Shown: positions 1 through 5,715 of the stretch, piece after piece
Position numbering within the stretch: position 1 is the first letter of the stretch
How the letters are laid out: the number at the start of each line of letters is the position of its first letter
Source: Alphaproteobacteria bacterium
GTDB lineage: Bacteria > Pseudomonadota > Alphaproteobacteria > Rickettsiales > UBA8987
Assembly (NCBI GenBank): GCA_003531345.1
Contig: DQGZ01000014.1
Coordinates: 1 to 7,811, forward strand
Direction of reading: 5' to 3'
DNA length: 7,811 nucleotides
Notes under the pieces: generated by a model
What the model was told of the DNA's origin: nothing
Seen by the model: the letters and a program-made list of their open reading frames with translations, nothing else
Databases searched by the model: none
Program-made: the position numbers and the translations under genes

Positions 1-64
1 TCTATACTTACCTAACAATGCCTAATTTTTAAATCATTAATTGCTGTAAGTTTTTTTATTTCAC

Positions 65-73
65 TGTTATAAT
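65..73 (+). promoter_or_regulatory. Candidate extended -10 promoter for the thiE-like gene
   Basis: The sequence TGTTATAAT contains a perfect -10 hexamer (TATAAT, 68-73) preceded by TG at 65-66 with one intervening base, the extended -10 arrangement that can work without a good -35. The nearest -35-like hexamer, TTGCTG at 41-46, is 21 bases away, which is too far to count. Transcription would start near base 80, leaving a short leader of about 20-40 bases. No TPP riboswitch sequence is visible in the leader. Confidence 0.5.
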
Positions 74-101
74 TCAACCTGTCTTAAAACAATATTATTA
101 G

Positions 102-770
102 GTGTCATCCCCCAATAAATTTATGAACTGCCAGTTATATTTGATTTCCCCGCCGCATTTCAACCTTGATGAATTTCAAATAAGACTTGAGGAAGCTTTA
201 TCAGCAGAGCATATTCCAGTATTTCAGTTAAGAATGAAAACCAAAGATGAAAATGGTTTTTATATCAACCCGCCAATTGAATCAGAGCTTGTTGAGGCGG
301 CCAGAATTTTGTTACCAATATGCAGGAAATATAACACTGCCTTCATACTTAATGACAACCCAAAACTTGCCAAACAACTTGGTTGTGACGGTGTACATCT
401 GGGGAGTGAAAATATGAGTGTTAGAGATGCACGCAAAATTTGCGGTGAAAATTTTATAATTGGTGCCAGCTGTTACGCCTCAAAAGATTTGGCCTATGAG
501 GCGGCGGAACAAAGCGCAAATTATGTTGCATTTGGTCAATTTTATGAAACAAAAACTAAAGAAGCAAAGGGACGCCCGACTTTAGACCTACTAAAATTCT
601 GGAGTACTTATACTACACTGCCCTGCGTTGCCATCGGTGGAATTAAAGTTGATAATGCAAAACCAATCGCTGATGCTGGTGCAGATCTCATTGCAGTTGT
701 TACTGGCGTTTGGGATTATGAGAAGGGACCAGCAGAAGCTGTTAAGGGTTTTGTTAGAGTAATTTCCTAA
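102..770 (+). CDS. thiE: Thiamine phosphate synthase (ThiE/TenI superfamily)
   Basis: Predicted cytoplasmic TIM-barrel enzyme that joins HMP pyrophosphate and thiazole phosphate to make thiamine monophosphate. Family landmarks appear in order: FQLRMK at 41-46 (the Q-R-K pyrophosphate-binding strand), NDN at 84-86, DGVHLG at 96-101, GAS at 121-123, AFGQFYETKTK at 143-153 (the phosphate-site T-x-T-K loop), AIGGI at 177-181 and AVVTG near 198-202. At 222 residues it is near the usual 210 or so. One oddity: where ThiE normally has an Asp after HLGQE (the second magnesium ligand as I recall it), this protein reads HLGSEN, with Asn104. The GTG at 102 directly follows an in-frame TAG; an ATG at 123 would start the protein at MNCQLYLISPP, closer to typical family N-termini. 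Neither start has a clear Shine-Dalgarno. No other thiamine gene is nearby, so a divergent ThiE-like role remains possible. Confidence 0.85.
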   Translation: MSSPNKFMNCQLYLISPPHFNLDEFQIRLEEALSAEHIPVFQLRMKTKDENGFYINPPIESELVEAARILLPICRKYNTAFILNDNPKLAKQLGCDGVHLGSENMSVRDARKICGENFIIGASCYASKDLAYEAAEQSANYVAFGQFYETKTKEAKGRPTLDLLKFWSTYTTLPCVAIGGIKVDNAKPIADAGADLIAVVTGVWDYEKGPAEAVKGFVRVIS

Positions 771-804
771 CACTGCTAATGATTTGTGTGTTCAGTATTG
801 CCTT

Positions 805-1530
805 TCAATTATATATCAATGCACCAGATTGAGTATTATTAGCAGGCTTTGCACCTTTAATAATTTTTACTGTAATTATCTTAAGTACAAAAATACCTTC
901 AGGGCGTGGTAATGGAATTACCTTAATGTTCCTCATAGTCTGGCTGCTTGCTGTGGTTTGCACCAAAGAGAATGAGTTTTCCTTATTATTCTCAATAGAA
1001 TCTTTGATGACATCAAGATATCTTTCATTGAATATATCTTTGTTAAGTACTTCATTATACTTGAGATACTCTACTTCACCGCTTGCCATATACTCCTTGG
1101 CAAAGTTTTCATTAAAATACACAACCTTGCCCTGTTTATTTATTAATGCAAAACAGCTTGAATAAGCCTCAAGTGATTTTGCAAGAAAAAGGCTCATGAA
1201 CTCGGTCGCTGTTAAAGAACTCTTTAACTTTTTTACAATAAACAATGAATATGCCGTAACGATAGCAAAAACTAATAAAAGGTAATGTATTACTGAAAGA
1301 ACCTCAGATTTCTGCTGCATTGAGGAAATTATCTTTATACTGAAATATATCATAACTGATACAAAACCCATTTGAATGATAAAGAATAAAGTTATCATCC
1401 AGTTAGGAACCTGTTCATGCCCACGGCGGAAAAAGCCACCGCTTGATCTTATGATGTCTAATTTATCTTTTCTGTCGACAAACCTTTTCGGTAGAATAGG
1501 TTTTGCGCCTTTAGTTTGATTCTCAGCCAT
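805..1530 (-). CDS. Membrane protein with two helices and a PAS-like sensor domain
   Basis: This 241-residue protein has a basic cytoplasmic-looking N-terminus (1-43), a hydrophobic segment at about 44-67, a second at about 77-99, then a cytoplasmic domain at about 109-225. The stretch SCFALINKQGKVVYFNENFA (125-144) has the classic opening of a PAS domain: a hydrophobic strand, a Gly turn, a V-Y-x-N strand and an N-x-x-F helix. The end, GIFVLKIITVK, resembles the last PAS strands. Nothing recognisable follows: no histidine-kinase H-box, GGDEF, EAL or DNA-binding domain, and only about 16 residues of tail. It lies 44 bases downstream of the glycosylase gene on the same strand and is probably co-transcribed with it. 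No Shine-Dalgarno is apparent before the ATG. The ligand and partner are unknown; a sensor that acts through a separate protein, or a remnant of a kinase, are both open. Confidence 0.75.
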   Translation of the reverse strand: MAENQTKGAKPILPKRFVDRKDKLDIIRSSGGFFRRGHEQVPNWMITLFFIIQMGFVSVMIYFSIKIISSMQQKSEVLSVIHYLLLVFAIVTAYSLFIVKKLKSSLTATEFMSLFLAKSLEAYSSCFALINKQGKVVYFNENFAKEYMASGEVEYLKYNEVLNKDIFNERYLDVIKDSIENNKENSFSLVQTTASSQTMRNIKVIPLPRPEGIFVLKIITVKIIKGAKPANNTQSGALIYN

Positions 1531-1574
1531 AATCTAAAAACTTTTGTATTTCAGTTTAAGATATTGCCCTCAAA

Positions 1575-2399
1575 TTAGACGTTTTCAATAAAATTTTTAA
1601 TTTTAAGGAAATCATGCCACGCATTTTTCTTTTGGCTGGGCTGACGCAGTAGGTACGAGGGGTGATAAACTGCAAAACACGGCACATCTCTACCTAGATA
1701 AGCGCTGTGGTAATTATGTACCGTTTTTTTGAGTGAACTTATTGATTCTTCCTTCTGTAACACGCTATAAGTAGCAGTTGCACCAACTAGAACTATCACT
1801 TTCGGGTTGATAAGCGCTATATGTTTTTCAACAAATGGTCTGCATAATGCAATTTCTTCCTCGGTTGGTTTCCTGTTACCAGGCGGGCGCCAGAACACGG
1901 TGTTAGTTATATAATAATTATCAGCGCGCGTATGGCCAATATATGAAAGCATATTATCAAGCAGCCTGCCAGATACGCCGCAGAAAGGAATTCCCTGCTC
2001 ATCCTCATTCTCACCAGGTGCCTCACCTATTAACATTATTTCTGATTTTGGGTTTCCATCTGCAAAAACACAATTGGTTGCAGTTTTTTTGATGGCAAGC
2101 CCATCATAATTCATTACCGATGTCTTAAGCTCTTCAAGGGTTTTAGCATTATCAGCCAGATTCCTTGAAAGCTTAATTAGTTCATCGAAACTTTCGTTGC
2201 TTATTTTTGGCGATACTACCGTCTTCTTAATAGCTTGGGCAGTAATATCTTTTGATCTTTTATTGGCTATTTCTTTTTCAGCTTTACTTGCCTCAATAGG
2301 CTTTACTTTGGCTGGCTTTATTATTTTTTTTGAGAAGGTTTCGCTTACACCCATTTCCATCTGCCACTTCAAGGCTTCTTCTGTTTTTTTTCTGGTCAT
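1575..2399 (-). CDS. Uracil-DNA glycosylase, family 4-like
   Basis: Predicted DNA-repair enzyme that removes uracil from DNA. The superfamily motifs are clear: motif 1 GEAPGENED at 125-133, followed by QGIPF and the RLLD helix; ITNTVFWRPPGNRKP at 164-178; LVGATA at 204-209; and motif 2 HPSYLLRQP at 246-254. The N-terminal 85 residues are Lys-rich and probably flexible apart from WQMEMGVSE (12-20), a conserved cap I recall in alphaproteobacterial homologues often annotated as phage-type DNA polymerase-related. Classical family-4 enzymes bind a 4Fe-4S cluster through four Cys (CxxC, KCRPP, the Cys before RPF). Here the CxxC region reads YDGLAIK, the second site is FWRPP (Trp170), and only Cys186 (LCRPF) matches; Cys110, 140 and 241 are at non-canonical places. 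At 274 residues it is longer than typical family-4 enzymes because of the N-terminal extension. No strong ribosome binding site precedes the ATG. Confidence 0.9.
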   Translation of the reverse strand: MTRKKTEEALKWQMEMGVSETFSKKIIKPAKVKPIEASKAEKEIANKRSKDITAQAIKKTVVSPKISNESFDELIKLSRNLADNAKTLEELKTSVMNYDGLAIKKTATNCVFADGNPKSEIMLIGEAPGENEDEQGIPFCGVSGRLLDNMLSYIGHTRADNYYITNTVFWRPPGNRKPTEEEIALCRPFVEKHIALINPKVIVLVGATATYSVLQKEESISSLKKTVHNYHSAYLGRDVPCFAVYHPSYLLRQPSQKKNAWHDFLKIKNFIENV

Positions 2400-2504
2400 C
2401 AGGCGATATTAATTTTTAGTTAAAAATTTTTTATAAACTCTTTATTGCATCATAGAAATCTTTGTGTTAATTGGAAGCCCGAATTTTCAAGATTGAGTTA
2501 AATA
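2400..2504. promoter_or_regulatory. Divergent promoter region between glycosylase gene and atp operon
   Basis: This AT-rich 105-base gap must drive both divergent transcripts. On the plus strand a -10-like TATAAA lies at 2432-2437, 17 bases after a weak -35-like TTAATT at 2409-2414; this would give an atp leader of about 60 bases. On the minus strand a -10-like TATGAT reads across about 2449-2454. None of these is strong, and other assignments are possible. Unlike the gaps inside the operon, this one contains no heptad repeat. The atpH start has only a weak GAG at 2495-2497 upstream. Confidence 0.35.
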
Positions 2505-3059
2505 ATGAATTTAAAGAAGTCAGAAATCATATCTTTATCAGAGCGTTATGCTCTGGCCCTGTATTCTGCTGCCAAAGACAAGGGGCAGGAAGAGAAAATA
2601 TGCCAAGAGTTCATTGATTTTTCTATCCTTGCATCTGAAAATGACGACATATCTAACATAATTTCAAACCCTTCAATCAAAAAAAATCAGGTCAGTGAAG
2701 TTATAGAGGCAGTTTTACAGAAGCTTAATATATCTGAGTTTGTAGTTAGTTTTATTTCTGTGCTTGGTCAGAATAGAAGGTTAGCTTTACTAACTGAAAT
2801 AGCTGAGCGACTGAAGAAATTATTGCTTGAAAAAAGCAGTACTATAGTTGCTCAGGTTTATTCAACTCATAAACTTTCAAAAGAAAACTTAAATGATATT
2901 GCGGAGCAGTTAAAGTCTGCTTTCGGTAAAAATGTAAGCCTTGAGAATATAATAGATAAGTCTATTCTTGGCGGGCTTAAAGTAAAAATAGGCTCTTTGT
3001 TGTTTGATGATTCGCTATTCACCAAATTGCAGAAGCTAAAATATAATTTTTCTAACTAA
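2505..3059 (+). CDS. atpH: F1 ATP synthase subunit delta
   Basis: Subunit delta of the F1F0 ATP synthase, the stator component that ties the top of the alpha3beta3 hexamer to the b subunits of the membrane sector. The protein is 184 residues, normal for the family. The N-terminal domain opens with SERYALALYSAA (12-23), the usual S-x-R-Y-A-x-A-L start. The central part is alpha-helical and Lys/Glu-rich. The C-terminal domain ends with ILGGLKVKIGSLLFDDSLFTKLQKL (154-178), matching the conserved I-x-G-G-L-x-x-x-x-G-x-x-x-x-D-x-S-x-x-x-K-L signature. It is first in the operon, as in other alphaproteobacteria, and 88 bases of repeat-filled gap separate it from atpA. The ATG at 2505 gives the expected N-terminus although its Shine-Dalgarno is poor. 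Confidence 0.96.
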   Translation: MNLKKSEIISLSERYALALYSAAKDKGQEEKICQEFIDFSILASENDDISNIISNPSIKKNQVSEVIEAVLQKLNISEFVVSFISVLGQNRRLALLTEIAERLKKLLLEKSSTIVAQVYSTHKLSKENLNDIAEQLKSAFGKNVSLENIIDKSILGGLKVKIGSLLFDDSLFTKLQKLKYNFSN

Positions 3060-3135
3060 GGTTGTTAGTAGCTAGTATTTGGTAGTTAGTTATCAGTATT
3101 AGCAACAAGCAACTAAATACTAACGACTAAAAACT
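3059..3135 (+). repeat. Heptad inverted repeat in the atpH-atpA gap
   Basis: The gap begins with AGG overlapping the last base of the atpH stop. Forward 7-base units beginning mostly AGT start at 3067, 3074, 3081 (GGT variant), 3088 and 3095. Reverse-complement units start at 3101, 3108, 3115, 3122 and 3129. The unit AGTATTT occurs once in each arm (3074-3080, and as complement at 3115-3121). Pairing 3061-3091 with 3104-3134 gives 24 of 31 matched positions, 26 counting G-U pairs, around a 12-base loop. The 5' arm is nearly free of C and the 3' arm nearly free of G. The stem ends exactly where the atpA Shine-Dalgarno begins. Confidence 0.8.
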
Positions 3136-3141
3136 AAGGAG
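3135..3141 (+). promoter_or_regulatory. Strong ribosome binding site of atpA
   Basis: TAAGGAG ends 6 bases before the ATG at 3148 and is close to an ideal Shine-Dalgarno. It abuts the base of the H-A hairpin without being inside the stem, so the hairpin could present it rather than hide it. Confidence 0.85.
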
Positions 3142-3147
3142 TAAAAA

Positions 3148-4677
3148 ATGGCCATCAATGCTGCTGAAATATCATCAATAATCAAAAGTAAGATAAGTAA
3201 CTTTTCTGCTACTGCGGAAGTGTCAGAAGTTGGAAGCGTCGTTAAAATTGGTGATGGTGTTGCCAATGTTTACGGCCTTGACAATGTTCGTGCAGGTGAG
3301 CTGGTTGAATTCTCTTCAGGAATGTTAGGTATGGCACTTAACCTTGAGGAGTCAAGCGTTGGTATTGTTATATTTGGTGATGACAGGGAAGTAAAAGAGG
3401 GTGACACTGTAAAAAGAACTGGCAAGATCGTTGACGTTCCTGTTGGTGAAGAATTACTTGGTCGTGTGGTTGACGCTCTAGGAAATCCGATTGATGGCAA
3501 AGGCCCACTAAAAACTACTAAACGCAGTCGTGTTGAGGTTAAAGCTCCTGGTATTATCGCCCGCAAATCAGTTCATGAGCCAGTTCAGACTGGCATCAAG
3601 TCAATTGATGGTTTAATTCCAATTGGTCGTGGTCAGCGTGAGCTTATCATCGGTGACAGGCAAACTGGTAAAACAGCTATCGCAATTGATACAATCTTAA
3701 ATCAAAAACCAATCAATAAAGGTTCAGACGAAAAAAAGAAACTTTACTGTATTTATGTTTGTATCGGGCAAAAAAGGTCAACTCTTGCACAGATAGTTAA
3801 AAAATTAGAGGAAGAAGGTGCGTTAGAATATTCAATAATCGTTGCCGCTACAGCATCTGACCCTGCCCCATTACAGTTCCTTGCGCCATATACTGGTTGC
3901 GCTATGGGTGAATATTTCCGTGATAACAGCAAACATGCTTTAATAGTTTATGATGATCTTTCAAAGCACGCAGTTGCTTACAGGCAAATGTCATTATTAT
4001 TACGTCGTCCACCTGGACGTGAAGCATACCCTGGTGACGTATTCTACATCCACTCTCGCTTGCTTGAGCGTGCCGCTAAATTAAGTGATGAAATGGGCGC
4101 AGGTTCTTTAACTGCATTACCTATAATTGAAACTCAGGCAGGTGACGTATCAGCTTATATCCCTACTAACGTTATTTCAATTACAGATGGTCAGATATTC
4201 CTTGAAACAGGTTTATTCTTTAAAGGTATACGCCCTGCGGTGAATGTTGGTCTGTCAGTTTCTCGTGTTGGTTCTGCGGCGCAAATTAAAGCAATGAAAC
4301 AAGTTGCTGGCTCTGTTAAACTTGAGTTGGCTCAATTCCGTGAGATGGAAGCTTTTGCTCAATTTGGCTCTGACCTTGACGCTGCAACGCAAAAACTTAT
4401 TGCTCGTGGGCAAAGATTAGTTGAACTTATGAAGCAACCTCAATACTCACCATTACAGGTGGAGGAACAGGTTGTGGTATTATTCGCAGGTGTTAAAGGC
4501 TACCTTGATGGAATCAAAACAGGTGATGTTGTACGCTTTGAGAAAGAATTGCTTGCTCACATGCATTCTCAGCAGAAATCTACTCTTGATGAGATTCGCT
4601 CAAAAGAGAAAATTTCTGAAGAATTAGAGCCTAAGATGCATGAGATACTTAAAAACTTTGTTAAAGTTTTTGCGTAA
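3148..4677 (+). CDS. atpA: F1 ATP synthase subunit alpha
   Basis: Non-catalytic nucleotide-binding subunit of the F1 hexamer; three copies alternate with beta. The 509 residues are normal length. The beta-barrel N-terminal domain includes EVSEVGSVVKIGDGVANVYG (24-43). The P-loop GDRQTGKTA is at 169-177, followed by YVCIGQKRST (203-212) and LIVYDDLSKHA (265-275). PPGREAYPGD is at 288-297, IPTNVISITDGQIFLE at 338-353, and the alpha/beta family signature PAVNVGLSVS at 363-372. Arg373 directly after it is the arginine finger that reaches into the beta catalytic site. The C-terminal helical domain (about 380-509) is complete. A strong Shine-Dalgarno and a conserved N-terminus fix the start. Codon use and composition match atpD, with no sign of transfer or damage. 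Confidence 0.99.
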   Translation: MAINAAEISSIIKSKISNFSATAEVSEVGSVVKIGDGVANVYGLDNVRAGELVEFSSGMLGMALNLEESSVGIVIFGDDREVKEGDTVKRTGKIVDVPVGEELLGRVVDALGNPIDGKGPLKTTKRSRVEVKAPGIIARKSVHEPVQTGIKSIDGLIPIGRGQRELIIGDRQTGKTAIAIDTILNQKPINKGSDEKKKLYCIYVCIGQKRSTLAQIVKKLEEEGALEYSIIVAATASDPAPLQFLAPYTGCAMGEYFRDNSKHALIVYDDLSKHAVAYRQMSLLLRRPPGREAYPGDVFYIHSRLLERAAKLSDEMGAGSLTALPIIETQAGDVSAYIPTNVISITDGQIFLETGLFFKGIRPAVNVGLSVSRVGSAAQIKAMKQVAGSVKLELAQFREMEAFAQFGSDLDAATQKLIARGQRLVELMKQPQYSPLQVEEQVVVLFAGVKGYLDGIKTGDVVRFEKELLAHMHSQQKSTLDEIRSKEKISEELEPKMHEILKNFVKVFA

Positions 4678-4711
4678 AGGTAGGATTTAGGAATCAGGAA
4701 ACAGGAATTAG
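4678..4711 (+). repeat. Single-arm heptad tandem repeat in the atpA-atpG gap
   Basis: After the atpA stop and an initial AGGT, four exact 7-base units of form AGGAWWY start at 4682, 4689, 4696 and 4703, followed by AG. They resemble the forward arm of the hairpins in the other three gaps, but no returning reverse-complement arm exists, and the whole gap is only 37 bases. The last unit's AGGA (4703-4706) ends 8 bases before the atpG ATG and is the best Shine-Dalgarno there, so the repeat itself provides the ribosome binding site. Confidence 0.75.
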
Positions 4712-4714
4712 CTA

Positions 4715-5620
4715 ATGCCTTCATTAAAGGACATAAGAAATAGGATAAAATCTGTTAAATCAACGCAGAAGATAACCAAGGCGATGAAAATGGTGGCGGC
4801 TTCCAAGCTGCGTCGTGCACAGGAGCGTGCTGAAGGTTCGCGCCCTTATTCTGCAAAGATACAGCAGGTAATATCCAATATACTTAAAAACCTTGAAGAA
4901 TCTGCACGACCAGAAATGCTAACAGGCAGAAAAAATGCTGACGGAAGCATAAAACGGGACAATATATTATTAATAATTACAAGTTCTGACCGTGGTTTAT
5001 GTGGTGGTTTCAATACTAACTTACTTAAAGCAGCCCGTGGGAAAATAGCTGAATATACAACGCAAGGTAAAAATGTAAAAGTAGTGACTGTAGGTAAAAA
5101 AGCGAAAGATGCCCTTAAAACTTCATACAAACAATATATAATTGCTTCATTCAACGCATCAAACAAAAAGCAGGTGGAATTTGATGAGGCCGATGAAGTT
5201 GGTAAATTAGCTATAGACCTTTTTGAAAAAAGTGAAATTGACGTTGCAGAAGTTATTTATGCTAAATTTGTAAATCCTCTTGTGCAGCAGGTTACAGTAA
5301 AAAGCCTTATACCATTGCAGATATCTGATGTTGCAGCTAACGATAATTCTTCTGAAGGTCTTTCTTCCAGCTACGAATATGAGCCAGATGAGGAATCAAT
5401 ATTGAAAAATTTATTACCTAAAAATATATCGGTTCAGATATTCATGGGATTACTTGAAAACTCAGCATCAGAGCAAGGAGCACGTATGACAGCGATGGAT
5501 AGTGCAACTAAAAATGCTGGTGAAATGATAAAAAAACTTACTCTTCAATATAATAGATCTCGCCAAGCTCACATCACTAAAGAGCTTATTGAGATTATTA
5601 GTGGTGCGGAGGCAGTATAA
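4715..5620 (+). CDS. atpG: F1 ATP synthase subunit gamma
   Basis: Central rotor shaft of F1, whose rotation drives the conformational cycle of the beta subunits. The 301 residues are normal for alphaproteobacteria. The N-terminal helix MPSLKDIRNRIKSVKSTQKI leads into TKAMKMVAASKLRRAQ, the canonical start of the coiled-coil shaft. The Rossmann-like middle includes SSDRGLCGGFNTNL (about 90-103). An acidic stretch, YEYEPDEESILKNLLP (about 220-235), precedes the C-terminal helix, which contains SEQGARMTAMDSATKNAGEM and ends with the gamma signature ITKELIEIISGAEA (287-300). There is no chloroplast- or cyanobacteria-type regulatory insertion. The start is fixed by the conserved N-terminus and by the AGGA of the preceding repeat. 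Confidence 0.98.
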   Translation: MPSLKDIRNRIKSVKSTQKITKAMKMVAASKLRRAQERAEGSRPYSAKIQQVISNILKNLEESARPEMLTGRKNADGSIKRDNILLIITSSDRGLCGGFNTNLLKAARGKIAEYTTQGKNVKVVTVGKKAKDALKTSYKQYIIASFNASNKKQVEFDEADEVGKLAIDLFEKSEIDVAEVIYAKFVNPLVQQVTVKSLIPLQISDVAANDNSSEGLSSSYEYEPDEESILKNLLPKNISVQIFMGLLENSASEQGARMTAMDSATKNAGEMIKKLTLQYNRSRQAHITKELIEIISGAEAV

Positions 5621-5623
5621 GAG

Positions 5624-5696
5624 AGGCTATAGGACTTAGGATAAAGGATTTAGCGGCAGTAAACTAAATCCTAATAAATCCTAAATCCTATAACCT
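5624..5696 (+). repeat. Heptad inverted repeat (long hairpin) in the atpG-atpD gap
   Basis: This is the best-formed element. Forward 7-base units AGGCTAT, AGGACTT, AGGATAA and AGGATTT start at 5624, 5631, 5638 and 5645. They return as complements AAATCCT (5666, 5676, 5683) and ATAACCT (5690), with three extra bases (AAT) at 5673-5675. Pairing gives an inner stem of 9 (5645-5653 with 5664-5672), a 2/5-base internal loop, and an outer stem with 17 of 19 matched positions; the hairpin loop is 10 bases (5654-5663). Both mismatches are C opposite A in the plus-strand RNA. No T-run follows, so it is not a standard terminator, and the atpD Shine-Dalgarno lies just downstream. Confidence 0.88.
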
Positions 5697-5700
5697 AAAC

Positions 5701-5707
5701 TAAGGAG
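5701..5707 (+). promoter_or_regulatory. Strong ribosome binding site of atpD
   Basis: TAAGGAG ends 8 bases before the ATG at 5716. It is preceded by AAAC, as is the atpA site, and sits just outside the G-D hairpin. Confidence 0.85.
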
Positions 5708-5715
5708 CAAGGCGT

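Noticed and set aside
1..101. TPP riboswitch upstream of the thiE-like gene
   Set aside because: None of the conserved riboswitch core such as CTGAGA is present, and the predicted leader is far too short.
769..799. Convergent terminator between the thiE-like gene and the PAS gene
   Set aside because: AACACTG (769-775) and CAGTATT (793-799) pair at 6 of 7 positions around a 17-base loop, but there is no T-run on either side.
3059..3135. CRISPR array or tandem-repeat phage element as explanation of the heptads
   Set aside because: The units are 7 bases with no spacers and no cas genes; the structure is an inverted repeat between genes.
4682..4711. Telomere-like or eukaryotic contamination suggested by TTTAGG-type repeats
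   Set aside because: The repeats are short, lie between bacterial genes of one operon and turn back on themselves; the resemblance is coincidental.
5624..5707. Intrinsic terminator between atpG and atpD
   Set aside because: The stem is long but AT-rich and is followed by CTAAACTAAGGAG rather than a T-run, and atpD must be expressed with the operon.
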